Source: Plenodomus lindquistii (Eukaryota > Ascomycota > Dothideomycetes > Pleosporales > Leptosphaeriaceae). Taken from it: DNA of 64,000 nt. Below, in pieces: positions 21,009-30,927 of the stretch; the first letter of the stretch is position 1; each line of letters starts with the position of its first letter. Under the pieces are notes generated by a model. The model saw only the letters and a program-made list of their open reading frames with translations. It made no database searches and was not told the origin of the DNA. Location: positions 744,001 to 808,000 of the forward strand of contig JANUWI010000003.1 in NCBI GenBank assembly GCA_025504975.1, written 5' to 3'. The position numbers and the translations under genes are program-made.

Positions 21009-21414
21009 ATGGCAGCCCCGGATCACACCGCGCAGTTTCAAGGTATGTTGTGCGATCCTATAATTGCAACGGACAGCTCCTGTTGATTTCATTGTTCCTT
21101 CAAAACCCCATCTGGCCTGTGCCATCGACGACGCTGATAGAGAACAGAACCACCAGTTTCACCTTTACCTACTCAAAGTGCTCCCAAACCCTCTGACATT
21201 TCGGCACAATTCCAAGGTACCTAGAAATATCCAATAACCTTACATATCGAAATATTCACAACAAGTAGAGCCCATGTCTCCGCCAGTCTCCAATGATGTG
21301 AGCGACGGCTCCAAATTAACAACAAACAAGAAACCGTTGGACAAAGGTGACGACGTGAAGTCGCCGGAACTCGAGGCTGCGGAGGAGGTGTTACAGGACA
21401 AGGGCTTGGTATGA
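21009..21414 (+). CDS. Predicted small three-exon protein (82 aa), function unknown
   Basis: Deduced by hand: exons 21009-21042, 21148-21216 and 21269-21414, introns 105 and 52 bp, all GT...AG and phase consistent. The product is hydrophilic and probably disordered. It starts MAAPDHTAQFQEP; exon 2 adds APKPSDISAQFQEP, so an AQFQEP unit occurs twice, at both splice junctions. The C-terminus is KSPELEAAEEVLQDKGLV. Both exon joins fall inside a Glu codon after Gln-Phe-Gln, so skipping exon 2 keeps the frame. I recognise no family. The ordered splice signals and internal repeat argue for a real gene, but no long ORF supports it. Confidence 0.45.
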
Positions 21415-21704
21415 GTGGAAGAGGTGGAAGTATTCAGCTTCACGTACACGGCCAACACTTATTATTTCGAGTACTTTATAACGAGAACGAACGAACCGGG
21501 GAATGAAAACCACTTTGACGCCAAAGACCGCGTCAGAAAAGTCAATGTGATGTGCTCATTGATGATATGGGTATAGAATATATACTAAAGAAGAAATAGA
21601 TCGAACAGGAGCTGTCTGTACGCCCGTCCTCTAACACTCGCACCATTCCATGATGCAGCATGTATCTCGTCCCCTCTTTTCCATCTATCCAACTCTACCA
21701 AATC

Positions 21705-23540
21705 CTAAACAGGGTTGGTATGCAACACCGTCTGATTCAAGTACAAATCACACGCATGCGGATTCTTCAAACAATACGCGGGCATCAACGGCGCAGCGTC
21801 AACCCCACTCTTCACCAGGTACTCCCTGAAATTCAGTATCCTCTGCGTCAACTCGGTCGTCCTCAAATTGCCGTTCTCGTCTTTATTCCCACTCCACACG
21901 AGTTCCGCCAGCGCCGCAGCCCGCGGCCACATCTTCTGGCTCACAATCACACTGTCGACTTGCTCGCTCCACAGCGGCGCGATCGCACCCTGAATGAGCG
22001 ACTTTTGCGTATCGGTGAGGTTATACGTAAAGTCGTAGTCGTAGATGCGCTGCCATGTCTTGTACGGCGCGCACCAGGAACCACCGTTACCTCCCCAGTT
22101 GAAGTTTGCACCGCCGTCGGTGGCATTGGGGTTGATTTGCACGTTGTAGCGCGGATCGTTGCCTACCCAGCCACCGTAGCCACAGTCGAGGTAGATGAAA
22201 TCGGAGGAAGAAACAATGACGCGGTATCCGTCTGCGGTGAGCTGGCTGATGTGGTCGACGCCGTTGTTCCAGGCTTGCATTACGATGTCTGTTGGCACAT
22301 TGCCTGTTGCTGCCACCGCGGCGGAGAGCTTGACGTCCTCCCACATGACGAACGTCTTGTTGGCGCGGGACCTGAAGTTTGGCAGGGCCCGGTCCACCCA
22401 GACCTGGTAGAGGTCGCCCATGCTCTTTCCGGAAGCGAAGAAGTCGGCAGCCAGAGTGGAGAAGTTGTTGCAGTTGATGAACAGCTCGTCGCCGCCAATG
22501 TGGAACCAGTCGTCGGGAAAGATGGACGCCATTTCTTTGTACACCTTCCCGGTGACTTCGTACGTCTTGTTGTTGAGGATGTCGAGTTGCCCAGGGTTCG
22601 GCTGGACAGCGGTGTGCAGTGGCCAGTCGTCGTTGGACCACCAGCTGTTTTGGCACGTCAGGATGTTCTCGTCGACGCGGGACCATCCTAAGCTGGCGTG
22701 GCCGGGCATGTCGATCTCAGGAATCACACGAACTCCGCGAGCAGCGGCGTAGCTTACAATATCTTTCAGAGTGTCCTGGCTGAAGGACTCTTCCTCGGAG
22801 TATGCATCCTCGATCATCTCCGGGTAGGCGGTGATTTCCACGGGCCAGGACTGGCTGTCGACGAGATGCCAATGGAGCACGTTGAGTTTGGAGAGAGCCA
22901 TGCCATCGATTTGTTCCTTGATCTTGTCGACGGTGATGAAGTTGCGGCCAGTATCAATCATGATACCACGAACCGGGTAAAGCGGCTTGTCTGCGATGGA
23001 AACGGGCTGCTCGATGATGAAGTTACCGTGGCCATCAACAATCACCAGCTGTTGGAGAGTAGTCATGGCGTGGAGAGCACCGTACACGGTCTCAGCGAAG
23101 ATGTCGATGCTGTCAGCACCAGCAGCGAGAGTGAGGCTGTACGACTCATCGACGCCATGCAGGAGCTGAGCATGCGTATCGGCGACAGTTACATTGACAT
23201 GGGTGACGGTGCTCGTGCAATTTCCAGTCCCATACTGTCTCTTTCTCTTCCGAGAGGCGGCAGCCGTGGGTGTCGGGAATGGCTGGAAGCTCCGAACTGG
23301 TGCTTCTACGGCTGCAGGGCTCCATTTTAGGGTTGTGATGGATGACTTGGTGCGATCGAAGGCGTCCTGAAGAATGTCGTTATCAGGACCATTGAGAGCA
23401 ACATCGCCAAAGCAAATGCTGCCTTCCGTTCCCCACTTGATGCTCGCTGGCTTGGGGAGCGGGTTCACAGCGACGGCTGCAGCTTGCCCAGCAAACAAGG
23501 CTGATGTTGTGGCCACAAAGGCCAGGATAGAGTCGCGCAT
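21705..23540 (-). CDS. Secreted GH20 beta-N-acetylhexosaminidase
   Basis: Single exon, 611 aa. GH20 enzymes release terminal GlcNAc/GalNAc from chitooligosaccharides and glycans by substrate-assisted catalysis. A signal peptide covers about residues 1-22. A propeptide-like region ends at the basic run RKRKR (97-101), a likely processing site as in other fungal hexosaminidases. The GH20b domain (about 110-185) precedes the catalytic barrel: YPVRGIMIDTGRNF, LSKLNVLHWHLVDSQSWP, VIPEIDMPGHA, and the catalytic pair Asp351-Glu352 in FHIGGDELF. Several Asn-X-Ser/Thr sites fit secretion. Length and motifs are complete. TATATAG lies about 65 bp upstream. The role would be chitin or cell-wall turnover. 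Confidence 0.95.
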   Translation of the reverse strand: MRDSILAFVATTSALFAGQAAAVAVNPLPKPASIKWGTEGSICFGDVALNGPDNDILQDAFDRTKSSITTLKWSPAAVEAPVRSFQPFPTPTAAASRKRKRQYGTGNCTSTVTHVNVTVADTHAQLLHGVDESYSLTLAAGADSIDIFAETVYGALHAMTTLQQLVIVDGHGNFIIEQPVSIADKPLYPVRGIMIDTGRNFITVDKIKEQIDGMALSKLNVLHWHLVDSQSWPVEITAYPEMIEDAYSEEESFSQDTLKDIVSYAAARGVRVIPEIDMPGHASLGWSRVDENILTCQNSWWSNDDWPLHTAVQPNPGQLDILNNKTYEVTGKVYKEMASIFPDDWFHIGGDELFINCNNFSTLAADFFASGKSMGDLYQVWVDRALPNFRSRANKTFVMWEDVKLSAAVAATGNVPTDIVMQAWNNGVDHISQLTADGYRVIVSSSDFIYLDCGYGGWVGNDPRYNVQINPNATDGGANFNWGGNGGSWCAPYKTWQRIYDYDFTYNLTDTQKSLIQGAIAPLWSEQVDSVIVSQKMWPRAAALAELVWSGNKDENGNLRTTELTQRILNFREYLVKSGVDAAPLMPAYCLKNPHACDLYLNQTVLHTNPV

Positions 23541-23603
23541 GATGGTGGTTGGAGTGCTGAGTCGGTGTATACGGAGAAAGTCGTCGGTCAGCGCAGCAAG
23601 CGA

Positions 23604-23611
23604 CTATATAG
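23604..23611 (-). promoter_or_regulatory. TATA box of the GH20 gene
   Basis: CTATATAG on the minus strand, about 65 bp before the ATG. Confidence 0.5.
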
Positions 23612-24784
23612 GCACAACCTCGACCCTGCTGGAAGGATCAGGATTCAAGAGGTGCAGTCAAGTGGGAGATAGGGTGATATTTTAAGCTTGGTCGCATTGA
23701 CCCTTGAGCTTAGTGACTGCGCCCAGCTGGGTAATTGAGTGACAGGGCAGGGCCATAACCGGGATCGCTCGCCTCTGCCCATCTCCGAATGGCGATCAAT
23801 CAAGCCGCATGCGCGGGGGACCCTAGACTCTAGCGTTTCAACGCGTCGTTTGGATGGCCGGCGTTGCTCAGCCTTGCTGCATAGTGGTTGTGCAGCCTTA
23901 TGAGCTTCTCTCTGAAGCTTGCCATCTGGGTGCTCCCATAACGACTTGCCCCTCTCCCACCCCTCTGAGCTGCGACAGTCAGCCGCAACTCCTTATTTGC
24001 TCCAGCCAATCTCAGTAAGCCACCGCAGCAGTCTGACTATGGTACAGTCGCGCTGACGACCTGCCCATGCGGGCTGGCTTACTGTGGCGCTGCGCCGGGC
24101 AGGAAGCCGTCTCCACCACCCGCGGATCGCCCAGAATGCGCTAAAACAAACGGCTGCCACCCCACAATGCATGTTCCGTGTTACCTCGCTCCACTACCTT
24201 CCCGTCTGCGGTGACTGGTCATCTGAGACAATCGTGCAGGCATCTAGGCTTGTGACAGACCCTGCTGCTTCTTTGTAAACTATCAAGTGTGGCTGTGAAG
24301 GCACGATCAAGCCATGTCTCAGTGAAGAATGCTCGGTGAGTTGCGTAAGGCACGGGGACTTGATCGGGGAATTTGCCTCCAAGCGACTATTCGGCCCCAG
24401 GTAGACGCCGCCCTGCCGCAGTCGGCAGAGAAGGGAACTTGAAGGCTGCGGCTGGTCGCGTCAAGTTGCGGTTGCCGGTACACCTTGTCAAACTCAATCC
24501 TTCGGTTTGCTACCCTTAATCTTCGAGACCTTGGCCCTTGCTCCAAATAGATTTGCAAACGGCATTTGACGCCACACGTGTAGATCAAGAATGGGAGACT
24601 TCCGCAGAGTTCCTGGTTTACGTACATGTTTCAACTAGACATGCTAGCGCTTATTGGCAGACTTCACATTCGGTCCGTGGTTCATGCGTCCAACGGCAAC
24701 TCCATCAATGTTCGAATTCCATAGGTTGTACGAGACGCCAGGGCAAGTTGGGGAGTGCAGCTCGGGGACAGTCGTTGTGCTGTC
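23612..24784. other. Intergenic DNA upstream of the GH20 gene
   Basis: No supported gene. Short ORFs on both strands lack motifs. It contains the rest of the GH20 promoter and the 3' region of the glycosyltransferase. Confidence 0.45.
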
Positions 24785-26200
24785 TCATCCAATGACTACC
24801 GATCCACTCGCAGTTGGATTTGGGCTTGGGTCTGAGCTGGCACTCACCTCAGCAGGCGCAGCAGGTTTCGGCTCCCCAGAAGCCATCCTTAACTCTTCCT
24901 CGAGACCGTACCAAGGAGGCGCAGGCACACTCAACAGCTTACAGACATCCTTTCGCCGGTGCCTGAAGTCATCATACAGATTCTTCCAGATGCGCCGCTC
25001 TGCACAGGTGCCTTCGTGGCTACCGCCGCAATCTGGTTGCATTTCCTCCACAGCCTTGTAGGCCCACATGATCTCTGGCTTGGGCAACGGCCCATCGCTG
25101 AATAGGACCACCTTTGCCTCCTTGTATATCTTCTCCGCATCCCATGTTTCGGTGGGGTCGCCCAAGTAAGCCGAGTGGTTGTGTCGTCTGAACTCGCTCG
25201 TGATGAGACTATATGGGCGATGTGGCAGCACCAACGCGCTGTCCTCAAAACGCTCATTCACGAGCTCCATGTCGATCCTGTGTGCCTTGACTAGCATCTC
25301 GAACCCGCCATCTGCGATGAGCCGCCTAAAGTTCTCATATTCCTTCAGGTTGGGCTTTATCACCATCAGTGCAGAAGAAAGCGGCCAAGGCCTCTCTTCT
25401 GCCAGGTATGCGCGGGGCATGGCGATCGGGGTTTCTGGAAGCAGGAAGAGCTCATCGATAGACTGCAGAAGTGTGCTTTCCAAGTCTAGAGCAATAACGC
25501 GGTCGTACCACTCAAGCGAAAAGGCCATCAACTTGGTTACAGACTTGTCCCTTGTTCCGGTCCAGTCGTCTGCAAGGTCGTCAGCTGTCGTTCCTGCGAT
25601 GTCTCACCTTACAGGGTCGAGTGGGGCCTGTCAGTATATGTATGTGTAACCCATACCTTTTGTGCGACCCTCGACTGTCAATACAGTGGTGGGCTGCAGC
25701 TTGACCTTGTACGTGTCGCGCGCCAGGATCAGCAACTGGCTTTCGCGATCTTTGGAATCCTCTACTGTCAGATCCCAGTACTCAGGGTAGAACAAGACGC
25801 GATCTGCTTTGCTGCCAAACCTGGCGAGCGCGTCGAAAAGCAGAACGGCATGACAGAGTGATGTGCCGTCCGTGGCATACAAACTGTACGCATAGCGCGA
25901 CCAATCAATGGTCAAGATCTCCTGGGATGGAGGGAGTGGTGTGTTTCTGCTTGAAGGGTATAGGAACCAGCAGACGACGATGAAGCCAAGCAGGTAGTAT
26001 GTGTAGCGTCGCCGCCATTGAAACGAGCTAAGCGATGGCTCGTCTACAAACCGAGGTAGCTCATCTGATCGCCTCCGGCGCATGTTTGCTTCAACCTGAC
26101 GACGAGAGTTGGCATTGTGGAGGACTTGCTGAAGCTCATGTTTCCATAAGCATCGACGCGGCTGGTTCGGTGACGCGTTCGAACGGTCCCGACCCTGCAT
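24785..26200 (-). CDS. GNT1-like type II membrane glycosyltransferase
   Basis: Exons (minus) 26200-25657 and 25593-24785 (63-bp intron), 450 aa. It resembles fungal GNT1 (N-acetylglucosaminyltransferase, GT8-like), a Golgi enzyme. A basic cytosolic N-terminus is followed by one membrane anchor (about 66-84, YYLLGFIVVCWFLYP). The lumenal domain has WSRYAYSLYATDGTSLCHAVLLFDAL, SKADRVLFYPEYW, then LDLESTLLQSIDELFLLP and the signature AMPRAYL. The metal-binding DxD of the family reads Asp218-Leu-Glu220, a DxE variant. The C-terminal tail is Pro/Ser/Ala-rich. The exact donor and acceptor sugars cannot be told from the sequence. Confidence 0.85.
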
Positions 26201-26560
26201 GAGCAGCTATACCTAAACCAGCTCACATCACGTGCAAAGACGGCTCGAATGCTGCTCAGGTGGCTTTGTACGAGCAACATTGCCCACATCGCAGTGTTCT
26301 GAAGCCATGCAGATTCTGTTTCGATCACAGCCGGTCAAGAATTGGTGGATTGATGGGAGAGACAAGGTGTGATGTATCATTGCCTCGTACTAGAGTCACT
26401 TTTGCAGTGGTATCAAAAATCCCAAACGCCATGTGTGCAAACTCAACCGGCCCCGAACGGGTGCTGCTGGTTGGAGGTGTTATCCTCATTCGGCTACGTA
26501 GCATCCTCTATGGCATATGTCATCCCGTCATAATCGTCAAGCACCAATTTGTGCAAACGC
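26201..26560. other. Intergenic DNA
   Basis: The glycosyltransferase promoter and the RPL12 3' region; nothing else is seen. Confidence 0.5.
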
Positions 26561-27183
26561 TTACTCCTCAGGGATCTCAATCTCGCCGGACTCGATGTCG
26601 TCGGAGACGTCCTTGGGGCTACGGCCGTCAACCTGGCAACCAGTGGAGAAAGCAGTTCCGAGAATCTCCTTGACAGTACCCTTGAGGTCCTTGGCCATAG
26701 ACTTGAACCTCATGGTGCGGGCAATGTTGATGATCTCCTCGAGAGGGACGCTCTTGGTGTGCTTGATGTTCTTCTCCTTCTTACGGTCCCGGGGAGGCTC
26801 CTTGAGGGCCTTGATGACGAGCGAAGAAGCGGAGGGAACAACGGAGACGGCGGCTTGACGGTTTTGGATGGTCAACTTGACAGTGACACGGAGACCCTTC
26901 CAGTCACCAGTGGCCTTGGCGATATCTTCACCGACCTCTATAAGAATTGTCAGTCATTTGCTGCATGGAAAAGTTGATGGATTCTCTGAGACAAGAATCT
27001 GGCAAACGTACTCTTTGGCGACAGACCGAGAGGACCGATCTTGGGGGCGAGCGCGGATGAGGCACCGACTTCACCACCAGTCGCACGGAGGTGGATGACC
27101 TTAACCTCGGAGGGATCGAACTTGGGAGCTGGGTTCTATTAGCCTGGCTGTCGCAGCCGATCAGAATGATGATACTCACGCAT
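26561..27183 (-). CDS. RPL12: 60S ribosomal protein L12 (uL11)
   Basis: Exons (minus) 27183-27180, 27128-27012 and 26937-26561; introns 51 and 74 bp; 165 aa, the standard eukaryotic length. uL11 forms the base of the ribosomal stalk (GTPase-associated centre). The first exon carries only ATG plus one base, a common arrangement in fungal ribosomal-protein genes. The protein opens MPPKFDPSEVKVIHLRATGG, continues GASSALAPKIGPLGLSPKKV and GEDIAKATGDWKGLRVTVKL, and ends ESGEIEIPEE. All joins are fixed by conservation. The tiny first exon is easily missed by ORF-based calling. Confidence 0.96.
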
Positions 27184-27828
27184 GGCTAGTACGTAAGGTT
27201 GTCAATCGAGTCTGATCCTTAGGGTGACGATTGTCGAGGTTGGTGGAGAGGAAAAAGTTCGATGTGCGTGGTGATATTGAGCGGGCGGTGGTGGGGGGCG
27301 CAAGCGAGTCCTTGGCGGCGCCTTCCTCGTTGGGTCATAGTCGCGGTCGCGGTCTAATCGCGCCCTTCGAACACCAACGTTTGTGTCAACACACCTGCCA
27401 GTATCTAAGACATTATTGCTCGTTGCAACAAGCATGACTACATCATGTTACTCTACTGGCTTTTTTTAGGGCTAGGAACCGTCACCATGATGCTACTATG
27501 ATTTTACATGCACCAAGCCAACTCTGACGTACCTAACGTGTGTGTATTACTTTTACTTTTACTTGACCTTGATGGACGGCCAGGTAGGCATTATGCCACA
27601 CTGTCATTACGATTCTATCTATAGAGGTAGGCGTGGTTCTTCATGCAAGGTTTGTCAGAAGCCCGACATGTTTGTCATGTCGACACAAACATGAAGCACG
27701 CACTTCAATAGCAGAGCAAGCGAAAAGAGGTATAAGTCAGACTTCTGGCCATGTGTTGGGGGTCCTGTACATTCCATCCCCAGTCTACAGATTAAACCCA
27801 TTTCGAACAGGTCCAAGACAGCCACACC
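27184..27828. other. Intergenic DNA with the RPL12 promoter
   Basis: The promoter and 5' UTR of RPL12 lie just above 27183. A run of TTTACTTTTACTT near 27550 is simple sequence. No gene is seen. Confidence 0.5.
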
Positions 27829-28183
27829 ATGCCTCAACGAGACTTTTCTCCCCCAGTGATTGAGTGCTGCATCGTAAAGAAGGCCAACGAAGGAAGTGAG
27901 AGCCCCTCAGTACGTACAGTCGAAGTTGCAGCGGTGCAGACAGTCTTTAACATGATAATTTCAGGGCCCGAATGTGATCCCTATTCCCAGACCTGATCCG
28001 GAGGATCAACAGCAGCTGCCACGTCAGAATGCAGTTATGACCGACGCGCCAAAACCTCAGAGTCCATACACACTGCCTGAAGTTCTTTCACCCAGTACCG
28101 AAATTTTGGAAGCGGGTCGACCTCTTCCTCCTTCGGATCATACTAATCTTATCGATGGGCTGCTCTACAAACCAGTTGGGTAA
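27829..28183 (+). CDS. Predicted small two-exon protein (99 aa), function unknown
   Basis: Deduced by hand: exons 27829-27909 and 27965-28183, joined in phase 0 by a 55-bp intron (GTACGT ... TTCAG, possible branch site TTTAAC). It starts MPQRDFSPPVIECCIVKKAN; exon 2 is rich in Pro, Asp and Gln (GPNVIPIPRPDPEDQQQLP) and ends LIDGLLYKPVG. The sequence is hydrophilic and likely disordered, with no signal peptide or known domain. The strong donor, typical intron length and a 73-codon second exon support a real gene. Confidence 0.5.
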
Positions 28184-29880
28184 TTCGGGTTCATATACAA
28201 CTATGATCGCTTCAAATAGTTCATTGTGGGTCCCGCAACTTGATCCGCCTCCATATCGGTTCTCACAGCAGTAGGACAAATTGTAATTACAATGCATGTT
28301 TGGGCTTCTGAAGTGTCTTATTTCCTGCTTCGCAGCGAAAGCACACCTCGCTAGTCTCCTCTCTATTATATACGGGGGTCTCAAATCATTAGGGACAGAT
28401 CTTTGTATGATCTTTTCTCGGAGGGCGTTTTCAATGGACCAAGGCCTGTGCGTCGCACACTCCCAGAGCTCATCTCAACTAATACAACTTATTAGACCTA
28501 GATTGCAGTCAGCTGGCTCATTTGCTGAGCTTATCCTGTTATTTGTTCATTTCCCTTTCGCGGTTTTCAATTTCAATTCTGACCGCACGGTTCACCGGAA
28601 AACCCAGGTTTTATACCTACGATCTTGCAACCGTGGCTCTCGTACCCTAACACACATTCAATACAGCATACATTTTGACACCTCCCAATCTCCTCTGGTT
28701 ACATCTGAACCCAATGACGACTGAGTCGACTAGCACTAGCATACACAAATTCCACCCGCACCAAGTACACGACACAAGAAAGTGGATGATTGTCGAAGCT
28801 TCAACGCCGGAGCTACAGGTCAAAGCCAGGAAAGATCAGTAATACAGTTTCTCGAAATTCACGGAGCAAGTTCGGCTCTGTTCTTTTGGGACGAGGCTGA
28901 CATGGGACACATCGGCGATGATATAAAAGCTTGGCAGTGAAAATGTCATACACAGCATCGCAACAGCTCGGGGGACAAAGACCCCTTGTCTGTTACCCGA
29001 TGCCTCTTTTTCGAAAACTGAACAAGCCTGTGTCTCAGGGACGTCACATTCGGAAAAGCTCGTGAGCTGGCTTTTCGGAAGTAACCGCCGCGGTGAGGGT
29101 GCATCGGCGATCGAGCTGGGGCTCGAATCAGAACTCGATTAGAGCCAACACAAGATATTTTGAGTGTTCAGCTGAGTCAGTGCGGGGCTTTTCTGCAGAT
29201 AAGAGCTATGGGTTGGGAGCGAGATGGTTTGGACCCTGATTCTTCGTTTTAGTACACCGAGCGTCTATCGTGGACTTCCTTCTTGGGAGTGGTTAGTCTC
29301 GCCTTGTACTGCTCTTTCTGCGTGGCAGAAGCTTACCTCGAATAGTCGGGTTACTACCAGAGGCGCTTACTGGATCTTCGACGCAGCCCAGCACTTCTGG
29401 GGCAGCCTTTCACACAGCAGAGACCATACACACTGAACAATCCCACGACTAGCGACAGGTCTGGAACAGACATTCCAACAACCCAAACTGTCTTATTCCT
29501 GTAAAGAGTACGACTACTGTCAAAGCCGCGGTCAAGACAAGGTGGGCCCACGTATCGACGTTGGGCCTTCCGGATACCTTGTTCAAATCAACAACATTCA
29601 TCACCACTGTACGATCGCCAACTTGTTTTCGAGCGAACAAAGTAGGATGTCACATTGAAATCTACGACTATTTGCATACGCAGGGGTTATTAAACCCCAT
29701 CACGTCCTTATTAGAGGACGCTACCAGCGATTAGAGGACGATACAGGCGATACAAGCACGACGACCTAAACTGCAACATACGCAACCTAACTTCAAAAGA
29801 ATCGAGAACAAAGCCCAGCAGCGAGAAACACCAGAACATCTCGGAACCGACTACGATTCCCAGCCGCACATCACGTCAAA
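28184..29880. other. Long intergenic region without a defined gene
   Basis: About 1.7 kb. An ATG at 28714 opens a 43-codon frame, and a neighbouring frame stays open to 28971 (ending DMGHIGDDIKAWQ), but no splice join unites them convincingly. An imperfect tandem repeat containing TTAGAGGACG occurs twice around 29711-29742. Otherwise nothing is seen. Confidence 0.4.
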
Positions 29881-30114
29881 ATGTGCACCAAAGTCACTCT
29901 CAGGCACAGTGCCTGCAAGCACGACTTCTGGATCAGACGCAACTGCCACCGACATCCTTCCTGTGACTTCCAAACGTACGTGACTCGCGAAAGAGGAGGG
30001 GAATGCTGGGAGTGTGATCCTGGCCAGGGACCACCAGAGGCGCTGTTCCCAAGAGAAGTGTCGTGGAGGAGGGTGCCCAGGAGACCGATTGGTCAGGGTG
30101 CTGTCTCCGTGTGA
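29881..30114 (+). CDS. Small Cys/His-rich protein (77 aa)
   Basis: Single exon; ATG in a strong context (TCAAAATG). The protein starts MCTKVTLRHSACKHDF and has Cys and His in zinc-ligand-like spacing: C-K-H, RNCHRHPSC, GGECWECD. There is no signal peptide, so it is probably intracellular. Fungal genomes carry many short proteins opening MC..(Y/H)..C.H; their function is unknown to me. A similar protein follows 266 bp downstream on the same strand. The C-terminal half is basic with Pro and Arg. Confidence 0.55.
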   Translation: MCTKVTLRHSACKHDFWIRRNCHRHPSCDFQTYVTRERGGECWECDPGQGPPEALFPREVSWRRVPRRPIGQGAVSV

Positions 30115-30380
30115 GGTGCTGTGAACGCTGAAGCGTTTATTCACGTAGTATGGATAGGGTGGATAGAACTATGTACGAGGTTATGCGTTACGCTATTGTA
30201 CTCCATAGGTGAAGACAGTACAGTGGCTTTGTGATGTGATTGTGTGTGCGTTGCTGGACAGTCTTACCAACATCTCCATTGCCTCTTCTTCTGGTATACA
30301 GGGATCTATTTTTTCCCATCCACCGAGTCTCAGCTCCAACGTAGAGCTCCAGTCAACCCCCCAAAACAAACTCACGAACA

Positions 30381-30596
30381 ATGTGCATCCATTACCACTA
30401 CATTACAACCCACGCCTGTGGCCACAGAGTCACGAAGCTCGTTCCATACAACACAGATCCCAATATTCACACCGCACCGTGTAGTCATAAACGCGTTGAG
30501 CGACATGATCCCGGGGGTTGCGGTAGTTCAGGCTGCACATGGATAGCGCTGACCTCGCACACTGGGGCATGTTGGAGGTCCTTCAAGTGGAATTGA
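30381..30596 (+). CDS. Small Cys/His-rich protein (71 aa), second of a pair
   Basis: Single exon with a favourable start context (CGAACAATG). It starts MCIHYHYITTHACGHRV, the typical MC...CGH opening, followed by PCSHKR, GGCGSSGC and GACW. The ordered Cys/His suggest metal binding; no signal peptide is seen. The neighbour at 29881 has the same layout but little residue identity, so the two may be old tandem relatives. Function is unknown. Confidence 0.55.
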   Translation: MCIHYHYITTHACGHRVTKLVPYNTDPNIHTAPCSHKRVERHDPGGCGSSGCTWIALTSHTGACWRSFKWN

Positions 30597-30927
30597 GAAC
30601 AAGCCACATTGCCTTTGTAGAAAGTGGGAGAAGGGTCTGAGTGATGAGCGGCCGAAAGTGCATGTATATTTGATCAATGATAGTCGTACATAGCGTTGCC
30701 TTATCGTAAATGTCTTCTCGCTAAAAACCCAAATGCGATAACGAACGAGCGAACGAACGATGAGAATGCAAAAAATTCTAGAATGCAATGCATGTACGTG
30801 ATGAAGCGACCAAGCAAGGAATCAACAAGACCTGAACACCACCACCTATCCTGACCATCCAACCCCAACCGTCTATGCCATGTGGATGTGTTTAGCGACG
30901 TAGTTCTAGCATCGTACGAGCCTGGTT
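30597..30927. other. Intergenic DNA between convergent genes
   Basis: Probably 3' regions; contains a short GAACGAGC-type tandem repeat near 30740. Nothing else is seen. Confidence 0.4.

Noticed and set aside
21660..22691. 343-codon frame opposite the GH20 gene
   Set aside because: Lies entirely antisense to a well-supported enzyme and has no domain; a product of high GC at third positions.
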